Source: Chlamydiales bacterium (GTDB taxonomy: Bacteria > Chlamydiota > Chlamydiia > Chlamydiales > Criblamydiaceae). From it: a stretch of 34,256 nucleotides of DNA. Location: contig JACKPN010000018.1 of NCBI GenBank assembly GCA_024233575.1, positions 1 through 34,256 on the forward strand, read 5' to 3'. The notes beneath the pieces are model-generated. The model saw only the letters and a list, made by a program, of their open reading frames with translations. It searched no databases and had not been told where the DNA came from. The translations under genes and the position numbers were made by a program. Below, piece after piece: positions 18,422-27,115 of the stretch. The first letter of the stretch is position 1. The number at the start of each line of letters is the position of its first letter.

Positions 18422-18450
18422 ATTTTATGAGAATTTAGAATATTTAGCAA
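18422..18450 (-). promoter_or_regulatory. Candidate promoter of the permease-trpS-uvrB operon
   Basis: On the minus strand TTGCTA (18445-18450) and TAAAAT (18422-18427) are separated by 17 bases, four and five matches to the sigma70/sigma66 consensus. Transcription would begin near 18415, giving a leader of about 120 bases that contains the Trp-codon frame. Confidence 0.6.
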
Positions 18451-18473
18451 TGGCTACATCTCTACCGTCAGAG

Positions 18474-19019
18474 CTAATACTTAATTTTTTTTAACGTCAT
18501 CTTTGCCAAGTTTTTAGGTACCGGCATCTTTAACGAAACAAGACCTGATGTCTTTGGGTCCTCTATGAACCATTCCCACTCCCAATCTTTACCGTCTTCG
18601 TGCTTCCAGGTTATTGCTTTGCCTGTTGTTCTCGAAAAAGAAGGGTAGGTGCGGTTCAAATATTCATAATCACTACGAGGTTCGAGTTCACTATAATGAC
18701 GCTCTGCGCTAACCCTTGCAGCGACCGCTGTAATGGTAGATAAAGGATGTGGCTGTGAACTGATGGTAAGGTGATACCGATACCTGACTTGAGGTCTATA
18801 TGTAAGGTAAATTTTATGTATCTCTACCTCATGCTTCAGCATCACCCTTTCTGCTGAAATAGAGTATTTTCTCCCGTCCTTTTCAATTTTAAAACGAGTT
18901 TGACCCTTCGCAACTTTAACAGATATGGGTGTCGATAAGGCGTTTGTATTCCACCAATCCACACAGTTAGCCATTTCTTCCCATGTCATTGTTGTCATAC
19001 TTTCCGTCAGAAAACTCAT
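18474..19019 (-). CDS. Unknown soluble protein
   Basis: Function not recognised. The start at 19019 (MSFLTES) is chosen because AAGGAG lies six bases upstream; the open frame extends to 19088 but through a hairpin and without a ribosome site. The 181-residue protein has no signal peptide or membrane segment. It is rich in Trp, Tyr, Lys and Arg; the sequence alternates as beta strands (KVAKGQTRFKIEKDGRKYSI, KIYLTYRPQVRYRYHLTI), and WKHEDGKDWEWEWFIEDP is notable for its Trp cluster. The gene is AT-rich at its ends. It sits between the permease operon downstream, from which it is separated by a promoter, and a 342-base gap upstream, so it is probably a single-gene unit. Confidence 0.65.
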   Translation of the reverse strand: MSFLTESMTTMTWEEMANCVDWWNTNALSTPISVKVAKGQTRFKIEKDGRKYSISAERVMLKHEVEIHKIYLTYRPQVRYRYHLTISSQPHPLSTITAVAARVSAERHYSELEPRSDYEYLNRTYPSFSRTTGKAITWKHEDGKDWEWEWFIEDPKTSGLVSLKMPVPKNLAKMTLKKIKY

Positions 19020-19361
19020 GAGCATCTCCTTGCAAGCCATGACATGGTAAATGACACATCCTTTATTGGCAAATGCCAATAAAGCCAAAGTTGCTGAATT
19101 CTTCGCTATCTCTGATTAGATTTTAGATGAAGCTAAGGTGTGTCGCCAACGAATGAAATTAAGGGCTTTTTCAGCGTTTTCTCCATACTAGACAAGCCCA
19201 AAAAACCACCTTCAACTAAATTTGCAAGCGGCTCTTTATTTTAAACAGAAAGGGAATATGCCGAAAAAACTGAAGAAATCAAGTTTTCGATTACGCTACA
19301 GCCTTTGATAAAGAGATCTTTCGCTTTGCGCAAAACTGATTCTTCATGCTGTTTTGGCAGG
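19020..19361. other. Intergenic gap with one perfect hairpin, no gene seen
   Basis: No convincing gene. On the plus strand only tiny frames occur, such as a 14-codon basic peptide preceded by AAAGGG near 19250-19300, which I do not call. The inverted repeat at 19061-19084 is described separately. No clear terminator is seen for the large gene ending at 19362. Confidence 0.6.
19061..19084. repeat. Perfect 10-bp inverted repeat upstream of the unknown gene
   Basis: CTTTATTGGC-AAAT-GCCAATAAAG is a perfect palindrome with a four-base spacer, 41 bases upstream of the ATG at 19019. It lies between a possible -35 (TTGGCT) and weak -10 (TAAAGG) on the minus strand, a position suited to an operator. 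It could also act as an RNA hairpin. Confidence 0.55.
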
Positions 19362-21569
19362 CTACTTCGCTGCCATCTGTTCCTCTTTCTCTCTGATTTG
19401 CCGCAAGATCGCCGCTTGCGTTCCTGTTGCTAGCTGACTGCTTCTAACGGGAACAGGAAGACTATATCCATTTTTTGCTACCTTTAAGTGACGGCCAAAA
19501 GAAACTCCCTTCCAACCCATCTTAGCAAGTCTTTTTTTGAAATCGCGGAATTTCATATTCGGATGAAAGTCGGAAAGATCGATCTTCGGATTGGCATTCT
19601 CTTCCTTTTTTTCCGCGAGAATCGGGGCTTTCTCAATAGGTAAGAATGAGATTGGTTCTTCTTCATGAACGGGTTCTGGAGCAGGAGCTTCAGGAGCTTC
19701 AGGAAGATCGGGAACATCAAACAGCCGAGAATATGCTGCAAACTGCTTTTGTAATATCAGAAAAACTTCTTCTTCTTCGCCTACGACCAGATCGGGAGTC
19801 TTCTTGTCTCCGACTACCTTAGGCAGGGATTTAAACAGCGTATAGGACGCAAGAAGAATGTTGCGATTTTTCAAATGCCTTGAGAGGCCGTGTCCTAGCT
19901 TTTTTGCGGTATCTCTTTGATTCCTTTCAAGACGATCAACAAGCTGCTGCATCCGGCTTTTCTGCTCTTCCAACTTTTTTTCTATGGCGGCGAGTTTATC
20001 TTTATACTTCTCAAACCCCTGTAAAAAGACAATCAGATCCTCAAACAACAACTGATGCGTTTTGATTACTTTTGTATCAAAAAGATCGATGAACTCTTGG
20101 TTTACACACTCCACCAATAACGAGTCCATCTCATTGATTGTTTCCATATAATCAGCAACGCTCTGAAGAAATTCCTGATTGAGACCTTTTTTACTCATGA
20201 CCTCATCAATAATGCTTTTCTTCTTTGTCTCTCTATCAGGCTGTGAAAAAGGCTGTAAAATTTTCAATACGTGAGCGCAGTAGAAGACCATATCAAGGAG
20301 GTTGTTTTTTTGTTCGTTCTTCTGGGAAAAACGATTGGCCCAGTGTGCTCCTAATACAGAGAAACTATAATTAAAATATTCGTTGAGAATCATTGTCTGC
20401 TCAAAACTTGATAGCAACATCGCGCAAAATTCTGACTTGTCTTTGTATCTTTCTAGTCTGCCCCCAGCTTGTGTCACATACTGTTTGTGTGTTAAACAGT
20501 TATCTGTTGCTTGACGTAGAATTATTTCAATATAACTCTTGGTATCTTGGAGGTTTTCCTTACTTTCATCTCTTTTTTTGAACCACCTACTCACTGCATC
20601 CACATTCACAACAATATCATCAGGTGGCAATTGCCTCAGATTCCTAAGCTCCTTAAATAACGACAATTGCAGTTTTAAGGTAACTCTGCTGACAAGGCCT
20701 ATGTCATGTCCAAGCTTGAATACATCGACGACAAGAAGGTCATAAAGATCAAGAATCTTTAGTTCATCATTATTGTCCGATGCAAAATGATTCGCCCAAT
20801 TCCCGGTAAAATAAAAATCGACCGGATTATCTGTTAATCTAACCACCTTCTGTGGATCGATGGTAAAAAGTTCCTCAACGCAATTTATGCATCTCTCAAC
20901 ATCTTTCATCATCTCGGTAATGTAGTTCTTGTACTCGCTGAATTTCTTTTCTTTAAATAATCTTAGGTTGGGAGTTGGTGTAGAAGATAGGTAGCTTGAA
21001 CGATATTTACCGTCCAAACAATCTAAAAACTGTTTCATGACCTCTTCAGTGAGATTTTTTTTTATCTTCTCGCGGTTGGGGAAATAATTCTCTACCTTTA
21101 AAAGGTCGGAAACCATTTCAGAACGCTTGTTAAAATAGATACTCAACAAATGCAAATAGGCAACTAGATAATACTGATGAGCACTCTTTTGCACTTCACA
21201 AAACGCTGGTTTTATTAACTCATAAAACGTCGAATCAAGCTCTTCTTCTAAAGACTTGAGTCTGTCTTGTAGGAAAATCCCGACATTTTCGAATATTGGA
21301 ATGTAACCACTGTATCGATAATCCTTAGCAATCCGACCAAATAAGTTAAAAAAATCTTTTGAAAGTCCGGAATTTTTCAGAAGTTTGCCGTTGACTGACA
21401 AAACGCTTCCAGGAACCCCATCTAGAAAACTCGCTGATGGACCAAACGGTTGGGGGACTGCAGCAGGTGGACGCCTTGCTATTCTCTTTCGCTTGTTTTT
21501 TGACAGCTTGGCAGGTTTATCGGGTTCAGGTTTTATAGATATTACTTCAAAAGTCGGAACAGGATTCAT
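19362..21569 (-). CDS. Large coiled-coil protein with C-terminal HicA-like domain
   Basis: A 735-residue protein of mainly helical sequence and unknown overall function. The last ~60 residues resemble the HicA (YcfA) mRNA-interferase fold: KFRDFKKRLAKMGWK, then GRHLKVA with His694 in the place of the catalytic histidine, SLPVPVRSSQLATGTQ and the closing helix AAILRQIRE. HicA toxins are normally free proteins of 60-80 residues partnered by HicB; no HicB gene is adjacent. Preceding it are a Pro/Glu-rich linker (APEAPAPEPVHEEEP) and a coiled coil near 550-590 (AAIEKKLEEQKSRMQQLVDRL); the N-terminus has a basic Pro-rich tail (KNKRKRIARRPPAAVPQP). The gene is AT-rich. A perfect palindrome overlaps its promoter. 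Assignment of the HicA-like domain is by eye. Confidence 0.78.
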   Translation of the reverse strand: MNPVPTFEVISIKPEPDKPAKLSKNKRKRIARRPPAAVPQPFGPSASFLDGVPGSVLSVNGKLLKNSGLSKDFFNLFGRIAKDYRYSGYIPIFENVGIFLQDRLKSLEEELDSTFYELIKPAFCEVQKSAHQYYLVAYLHLLSIYFNKRSEMVSDLLKVENYFPNREKIKKNLTEEVMKQFLDCLDGKYRSSYLSSTPTPNLRLFKEKKFSEYKNYITEMMKDVERCINCVEELFTIDPQKVVRLTDNPVDFYFTGNWANHFASDNNDELKILDLYDLLVVDVFKLGHDIGLVSRVTLKLQLSLFKELRNLRQLPPDDIVVNVDAVSRWFKKRDESKENLQDTKSYIEIILRQATDNCLTHKQYVTQAGGRLERYKDKSEFCAMLLSSFEQTMILNEYFNYSFSVLGAHWANRFSQKNEQKNNLLDMVFYCAHVLKILQPFSQPDRETKKKSIIDEVMSKKGLNQEFLQSVADYMETINEMDSLLVECVNQEFIDLFDTKVIKTHQLLFEDLIVFLQGFEKYKDKLAAIEKKLEEQKSRMQQLVDRLERNQRDTAKKLGHGLSRHLKNRNILLASYTLFKSLPKVVGDKKTPDLVVGEEEEVFLILQKQFAAYSRLFDVPDLPEAPEAPAPEPVHEEEPISFLPIEKAPILAEKKEENANPKIDLSDFHPNMKFRDFKKRLAKMGWKGVSFGRHLKVAKNGYSLPVPVRSSQLATGTQAAILRQIREKEEQMAAK

Positions 21570-21571
21570 AC

Positions 21572-21599
21572 ATAACCTTAATTTTATAATTAAGGTTAT
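21572..21599. promoter_or_regulatory. Candidate operator: perfect 12-bp-arm palindrome at the HicA-fusion promoter
   Basis: ATAACCTTAATT-TTAT-AATTAAGGTTAT is a perfect inverted repeat ending two bases before the start codon at 21569. It overlaps the end of the -10 box and the expected transcription start, the classic place for a repressor. In RNA the same arm would contain the ribosome site AAGG, so translational masking is an alternative if transcription starts further upstream. Confidence 0.6.
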
Positions 21600-21626
21600 T
21601 ATATTTATTAAACGACTTTACTTCAA
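21598..21626 (-). promoter_or_regulatory. Promoter of the HicA-like fusion gene
   Basis: Minus strand: TTGAAG (21621-21626), 17-base spacer, perfect TATAAT (21598-21603). The predicted start near 21591 gives a leader of about 20 bases. Confidence 0.7.
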
Positions 21627-21634
21627 TAAGTAAA

Positions 21635-22774
21635 CTAAATAGACAGTAATTCGTCCAATTTCTTTTTAGTATTCACGGTTCCATTCGTATTGATCGCGAC
21701 ATCAGGGTATGGCTGCTCGATCGTTTCCAGAGCCAACCGCTTTAATTTTTCAGTAGAGAGTAGATCTTCTTTGTTCAGGTAAGTGACCAGTCCCCGTTCA
21801 GCAAACTTTCGAGCAAGGATCGTCTGGTCAGGAGGACCGCCATAGGGAAAAACAATCCCGGGGGTTTTGGTCTCATAGAGATCGAAAAGAGTTGTCCCCC
21901 CCATAGAAATTACCAGTTTGCTCTCGTGTAGCTTGTGATGAAAATCGTGAATAAAAGAGACAAATTCTACATTCCCCGAATCGGGATTCTGTTTTAATTT
22001 TTCTACTATTTTGGGGTCCATCATCTGCCCGGTCGATAAGATGAAATCGTAATCGGTCATCATAGCCGAAAGCTTCCACGCCGCAACCATTATAGGCGCC
22101 CCAAAGTGACCGCTGCCGCAAACGGCAAGGATCAAGTTTTTTCTTGTTACCGATTGCCGCACCTTGGGCTTATTCATGGTAAAACCGGTATAAATTAATT
22201 TGGCGTTAAAATCCTCGGGGACTAAATACACATCTTCAAGCTTAATGACATCGGGGTCAGAATGCATGAAGATCACATCAAAATAATCGCGAACAGCCTC
22301 AAATGTTCGCCGGTCAATATCATAATATTCCCTTAGTGCACGCAGTGGAAGACGAGGCAGTTCCTCACGATTGAATCCTTTTGTCGAACAACAGATGAGG
22401 CAATTGGGGTTATTTTTTTTGACGGTATTGATAATCGGTATGATTTCCGGGGAGAACCGATATTTTCCAAAAGGAAAGCCCTCGATAAACATGAAATCAT
22501 AAGTCTGCGGCTCAACAATTTGAAAAATCGATCCAGCACGTGACTTGAACTTTGCAATCAGTTGTTTTTCTGTACTGTTGCTCGTGATTTCACGTGTGAT
22601 TGGAGGAAGGTAGTAATGATGGAAATACGGTGATTCAAAGGTTAGGCCGACATCGCTTCCTCCTTGAAGAAAGTCGATCTCATAACTCTTGACCAACTCG
22701 CGGGACAAGCTAAGGCCGCTGGTCAGGTGACCGATGCCGCCAAGGTGCTGGCAATAGAAAAGTCCGCGCTTCAT
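21635..22774 (-). CDS. MurG-like glycosyltransferase (GT-B fold)
   Basis: A 379-residue predicted glycosyltransferase of the MurG/UDP-GlcNAc transferase superfamily, closest in style to the COG4671 group. The N-terminal acceptor-side loop is HLGGIGHLTSGLSLSREL (about 10-27), with the Gly-rich IGH signature. The C-terminal nucleotide-sugar site is VISMGGTTLFDLYETKTPGIVFP followed by PDQTILARKFAERG, where the Gly-Gly-Thr and Asp/Gln positions contact the donor in this fold. The donor and acceptor are unknown; a cell-surface lipid or protein glycosylation role is possible. GAGGAA lies just before the ATG at 22774. It diverges from the efflux operon over about 80 bases and is cotranscribed with nothing downstream; the HicA-like gene has its own promoter. 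Confidence 0.82.
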   Translation of the reverse strand: MKRGLFYCQHLGGIGHLTSGLSLSRELVKSYEIDFLQGGSDVGLTFESPYFHHYYLPPITREITSNSTEKQLIAKFKSRAGSIFQIVEPQTYDFMFIEGFPFGKYRFSPEIIPIINTVKKNNPNCLICCSTKGFNREELPRLPLRALREYYDIDRRTFEAVRDYFDVIFMHSDPDVIKLEDVYLVPEDFNAKLIYTGFTMNKPKVRQSVTRKNLILAVCGSGHFGAPIMVAAWKLSAMMTDYDFILSTGQMMDPKIVEKLKQNPDSGNVEFVSFIHDFHHKLHESKLVISMGGTTLFDLYETKTPGIVFPYGGPPDQTILARKFAERGLVTYLNKEDLLSTEKLKRLALETIEQPYPDVAINTNGTVNTKKKLDELLSI

Positions 22775-22855
22775 TTAACATTCCTCATCACTGGTATACC
22801 TAAATAAATACTTTACATGCTACAACGGAAAATTACATCGATTGAGGAAAATGCC

Positions 22856-23977
22856 GTGTGTGTCAGAGCTTTCATCATGATGATCCCCCTGCTATTGTTG
22901 TGTTCATGCAAGAGCAGTGAAAATCAAAACCTTGCGAATGCTCCGGAGGTCAATGTTTTGATTGTCGAAGCGCAGGACGAACCTGTCAGCTTTGAATATG
23001 TCGCACAGACACAGAGTTCGCATCTCGTCAACATCCAGGCGCGCGTCAATGGATTCCTCGACCATCAAGTGTATACCGAAGGCGACATCGTCGAAGCGGA
23101 ACAGGTATTGTTTATCATGGATAAACGCCCTTTTCAAGCGCAGGTCGATGCTGCCAAAGCGGCAATGGCCAAACAGCAGGCGGCGCACGAGACGGCGGCG
23201 CTAAACCTGAAGCGTGTGGAGCCGCTAACAAAATTGAATGCGCTGTCGCAAAAGGATTTGGATGACGCTATCGGCACATACCAAAGCACGGCGGCGGCGG
23301 TCGACCAAGCAAAGGCAAACCTTGAAACGGCGCTATTGAACCTCTCCTACTGTACCATTACTTCTCCTATTCATGGCATTACCAGTGCTGCCCTGCAGCA
23401 AGAAGGCACCTACCTGAACATGGCGGACAGCCAGCTGACTACCGTGTCGGCGTTGACGCCGATGTGGGTTAATTTCAGTCTATCGGAAAATCAGATGCAG
23501 CAATTTCGCGATCAGATAAAGAGAGGTGCGCTGATACCTCCGAAGGATGAGGAGTATACCGTAAGGATCATCCAGATCAATGGCGAGTATTTCCCCTACG
23601 TTGGTACGATCACCTTCCTTGCTCCTTATTATAATGCCGATACCGGGACATTTTTAATCCGCGTCACCGTCGATAACCCAGAAGGGATCCTCCGTCCGAA
23701 TCAGTATGTGCGCGTCCAGGTAGAGGGCGCGATGCGTCCGAATGCGATCTTGGTGCCGCAGCGCGCCGTACAACAATCGGCAAAGGGACATTTTGTTTGG
23801 GTTCTCGATAAAGACAATAAGACCCAGATGCGCCCTGTTGCCGTCGGCGACTGGCAAAACGAGAGCTGGTTCATTACGCAAGGATTAAACAGCGGCGACC
23901 AGGTGATCACCGATGGTATCGTGAAGCTTCAGCCGAATATGTCCGTGAAGATCAAATCTGTCACCAAGGGTGCATAA
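22856..23977 (+). CDS. RND efflux periplasmic adaptor lipoprotein (AcrA/MexA type)
   Basis: Membrane fusion protein of a tripartite efflux pump, 373 residues. The start is set at GTG 22856 because GAGG lies eight bases upstream and the resulting N-terminus, MCVRAFIMMIPLLLLCSC, is a standard lipoprotein signal with the lipobox LCSC. A longer frame from 22817 would put extra charged residues in front. The lipoyl/barrel-sandwich halves are seen at SHLVNIQARVNGFLDHQVYTEGD... and YCTITSPIHGI, bridged by an Ala/Gln-rich helical hairpin (about 90-155). The beta-barrel and membrane-proximal parts follow (GTITFLAPYYNADTGTFLIRV, ILVPQRAVQQ). It bridges the pump and the channel. First gene of a three-gene operon. 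Confidence 0.92.
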   Translation: MCVRAFIMMIPLLLLCSCKSSENQNLANAPEVNVLIVEAQDEPVSFEYVAQTQSSHLVNIQARVNGFLDHQVYTEGDIVEAEQVLFIMDKRPFQAQVDAAKAAMAKQQAAHETAALNLKRVEPLTKLNALSQKDLDDAIGTYQSTAAAVDQAKANLETALLNLSYCTITSPIHGITSAALQQEGTYLNMADSQLTTVSALTPMWVNFSLSENQMQQFRDQIKRGALIPPKDEEYTVRIIQINGEYFPYVGTITFLAPYYNADTGTFLIRVTVDNPEGILRPNQYVRVQVEGAMRPNAILVPQRAVQQSAKGHFVWVLDKDNKTQMRPVAVGDWQNESWFITQGLNSGDQVITDGIVKLQPNMSVKIKSVTKGA

Positions 23978-23980
23978 GGG

Positions 23981-26900
23981 ATGTTTTCAGAATTCTTCAT
24001 CCACCGCCCGATCTTTGCCACGGTGCTCGCTCTGATCATCGTCATTGCCGGGTCCGTATCGATGAGCGTTCTTCCCGTCTCGCAGTACCCGACGATCACT
24101 CCTGTGCAGATTCAGGTGACGACTACTTATCCCGGCGCCGATGCTAAGACTGTTGCCGAATCTGTTGCCGCGCCTATTGAGGCGCAGATCAACGGTGTCG
24201 ATAATATGCTTTATATGACGTCGACTAGTTCCAACACAGGACAAACGACGATTACCGTCTACTTCACCCTGGATACCGATCCCGATATGGCGCAGGTTCT
24301 TGTGCAGAACCGCGTAAGCCTCGCCAACCCTGATCTTCCCGATGCCGTGAAGCAATATGGAGTGACTGTACAGAAGCAATCGTCAACGACGCTGATGTTG
24401 ATCGCCGTCTACGACAAGGATGGCCGCTACAGCCCTGACTATGTGACGACTTATACCAACGTATACATCCTTGAAGCGATCAAGCGCGTCAACGGTGCGG
24501 GACAGGCGCAGATCTTCGGCATCCCTGATCAGGCGATGCGCATCTGGATGAACCCAGATCGAATGGCGTCGTTGAAGATCACCACGACGGATATCAAAGA
24601 AGCGATTGCCAATCAAAATGCTCTTTACGGTGCGGGACAGGTCGGCCAAGAGCCTTCAGCGCCGACAACGCAGCTGACATTCCCTGTCATCACGCAGCAA
24701 CCATATATCAAACCGAAAGAATATGAGAACATCATCCTGCGTGCAGATAACAACGGCAGCGCCATCGTCCGCGTTGGCGACGTTGCCCGCGCCGCGGTGG
24801 GACGCAAACAGTATATCGATACGACGTTGATGAATCAGATTCCAATCAATGCGATTGCTGTCTACCAACAACCTGGCGCCAACGGCCTGCAGGTGTCTAC
24901 AGACGTGCGGGCGATGATGAAAGAGCTCAAAAAGATGATGCCGGAAGGGATCGACTACATGATCGCCTTGGATACTACCGATTTCGTGCGCATTTCCATT
25001 GAGGAAGTGATCGAAACGCTTGTCATCGCCGTGCTTCTCGTCGTTTTGGTCGTCTATCTCTTTCTGCAGGATTTGCGTGCGACATTTATCTGTACGACAG
25101 CGATCCTTGTTGCCATCATTGGAACCTTTAGCGGCTTGTATGCTCTAGGCTTCTCCGTCAACCTGCTGACGCTGTTCGCCATCGTCCTTGCTATCGGCAT
25201 GGTCGTCGACGATGCGATTGTCGTTGTAGAAAACGTCGAACGCCACATGGCCGAGGAAAAGCTTCCGGGAAAAGAGGCTGCCGTCAAGGCGATGCAAGAG
25301 GTATCGGGACCTGTTGTCGCCGTCGTTCTCTGCCTGAGCGCTGTTTTCCTGCCGGCGGCGTTCCTGCCAGGTACAACAGGGCAGCTGTACAAGCAATTCG
25401 CGTTGACGATCATCATTTCGGTAACAATATCCGGCTTCATCGCTCTTACTTTGACACCGGCGATGTGCGGTGTCATTTTGAAAACCAGCAAGCGCGCCAC
25501 GCGCGGCCCCTTTGCTTGGTTCAACAATGCTTTTGAGAAGCTGACCGATTCATACGGACGCCTGATTAAGGTAGTGATCAGGAAAATGGCGCTGCCGCTG
25601 CTGCTTTTTATCTTCATGATTTCTGGTATCATCTATTTCTTCAAAGAGATCCCCACCGCTTTCGTTCCCAATGAAGACCAGGGTTATGTTTTTGCTCAGG
25701 TGATCATGCCGGACGCAACAAGTTTGCAGAGGACAGCCGAGACAACAGCGAAGATCTCTAAGCTCTTCACTGACAATCCTGCGGTTGAGACCAGCACGGT
25801 GGTGAATGGCTTTAGCCTTCTTGATGGACAATACCGAGCGAATATGGCCACTTTTTTCGTAACGATGCAGGACTTCAGCAAGCGGTATGCATCGATCGAA
25901 ACCGCAAAAAAGGAAAATGTCAAGGCTGTCCTTGAGTCGGTATATGCGCAGTCGCAAGATATCAATACCGGCGCCTTTATTCCAATTCCTCCTCCTGCCA
26001 TCCCTGGGATTGGCAAAGCATCAGGATTTGAGTTTTGGATTCAGAACCTCGGTTCCGGCGATGCGGAGCAATTATTTGAGGTGATGCAAGACTTCCTTGC
26101 CAAAGCGCATGGCGACCCCACGCTAACAGGCCTGAACAGCACTTTCCGCGCTTCGGGGCTGCAGCTGACTGCTGATGTCAACCGCGACTTGACTGTGCTG
26201 TTGAATGTACCGATCGCAGACGTATACAACACCCTGCAAGCGCAGTTTGGTTCTATCCAGGTGAGCCAATATGAGCAGTATAGCCGCGTATGGGATGTGA
26301 TCCTGCAATCCGATTCCCATTTCCGTGAAGATCCTTCCGATATTACGCGCCTGTATACGCGGTCGAATAACGATAAGATGATCCCACTGTCGGCGATGGT
26401 GACGCCGCGCTATTCTGTCGGCCCTTCCTTAGTCACTCACTTCAATGGCGTGCCTGCCGTACAGATCACCGGAAATGCTGCTAAAGGGTACAGCTCCGGA
26501 CAGGCGATCGCCGCCATGCAAAAAATTGCCGACGAGGTGCTGCCGCAGGGATATAGCTACTCGTGGGCGGGAATGGCACTACAGGAAAAGTCGTCTGGTG
26601 CAAGCTCGACGATCGCTTTTGCTTTCGGCCTTCTGGTGATTTTCCTCATTCTCGCGGCGTTGTATGAGTCGTGGTCGCTGCCATTGTCGGTGATCTCCGC
26701 CGTTCCTTTCGGTGTTATCGGAGCCCTCATTGCCATTTGGCTGCGCGGTCTGAACAATGACGTATATTTTCAGATCGGCTTGCTTGTCCTCGTTGGCCTT
26801 GCTGCGAAGAATGCGATCTTAATCGTGGAATTTGCCGTGGAGCTGCGCGACAAGGGAAAAGCGATACTCGACTGTGCTGTCGATGCGGGTACGCTACGTT

Positions 26901-27115
26901 TAAGGCCGATTATCATGACATCGCTAGCGTTTATCCTCGGCGTCTTTCCTTTGTTCATCGCAATGGGTGCCGGCGCCAATGCCCGTCATTCGATCGGTAC
27001 CGGGATCATCGGAGGCATGCTTGCCGCGTCGTCGCTGGCGTTGCTCTATGTTCCGCTATTCTACGTCATTATCTTCCGCATCAGCGATAAGTTAAGGGGG
27101 CATCGTGACGAATAG
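23981..27115 (+). CDS. RND multidrug efflux pump, inner-membrane permease (AcrB/MexB type)
   Basis: HAE1-family proton-driven drug exporter of 1044 residues, the usual length. It works as a trimer in the inner membrane and takes substrates from the periplasm. The family N-terminus is present (FFIHRPIFATVLALIIV). The proton relay pair of segment 4 is seen in IGMVVDDAIVVVENVERH (two Asp), and the partner Lys of segment 10 in VGLAAKNAILIVEFA. Porter-domain signatures GADAKTVAESVAAPIEAQINGV and segment 11-12 RLRPIIMTSLAFILGVFPL are intact. The start lies three bases after the adaptor stop, with AAGGG overlapping the junction, and the end overlaps the outer-membrane gene. Drug range is not predictable. 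GC-rich relative to nearby accessory genes. Confidence 0.96.
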   Translation: MFSEFFIHRPIFATVLALIIVIAGSVSMSVLPVSQYPTITPVQIQVTTTYPGADAKTVAESVAAPIEAQINGVDNMLYMTSTSSNTGQTTITVYFTLDTDPDMAQVLVQNRVSLANPDLPDAVKQYGVTVQKQSSTTLMLIAVYDKDGRYSPDYVTTYTNVYILEAIKRVNGAGQAQIFGIPDQAMRIWMNPDRMASLKITTTDIKEAIANQNALYGAGQVGQEPSAPTTQLTFPVITQQPYIKPKEYENIILRADNNGSAIVRVGDVARAAVGRKQYIDTTLMNQIPINAIAVYQQPGANGLQVSTDVRAMMKELKKMMPEGIDYMIALDTTDFVRISIEEVIETLVIAVLLVVLVVYLFLQDLRATFICTTAILVAIIGTFSGLYALGFSVNLLTLFAIVLAIGMVVDDAIVVVENVERHMAEEKLPGKEAAVKAMQEVSGPVVAVVLCLSAVFLPAAFLPGTTGQLYKQFALTIIISVTISGFIALTLTPAMCGVILKTSKRATRGPFAWFNNAFEKLTDSYGRLIKVVIRKMALPLLLFIFMISGIIYFFKEIPTAFVPNEDQGYVFAQVIMPDATSLQRTAETTAKISKLFTDNPAVETSTVVNGFSLLDGQYRANMATFFVTMQDFSKRYASIETAKKENVKAVLESVYAQSQDINTGAFIPIPPPAIPGIGKASGFEFWIQNLGSGDAEQLFEVMQDFLAKAHGDPTLTGLNSTFRASGLQLTADVNRDLTVLLNVPIADVYNTLQAQFGSIQVSQYEQYSRVWDVILQSDSHFREDPSDITRLYTRSNNDKMIPLSAMVTPRYSVGPSLVTHFNGVPAVQITGNAAKGYSSGQAIAAMQKIADEVLPQGYSYSWAGMALQEKSSGASSTIAFAFGLLVIFLILAALYESWSLPLSVISAVPFGVIGALIAIWLRGLNNDVYFQIGLLVLVGLAAKNAILIVEFAVELRDKGKAILDCAVDAGTLRLRPIIMTSLAFILGVFPLFIAMGAGANARHSIGTGIIGGMLAASSLALLYVPLFYVIIFRISDKLRGHRDE

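Noticed and set aside
19250..19300. 14-residue basic peptide preceded by AAAGGG
   Set aside because: Too short, no neighbouring logic; likely chance in an AT-rich gap.
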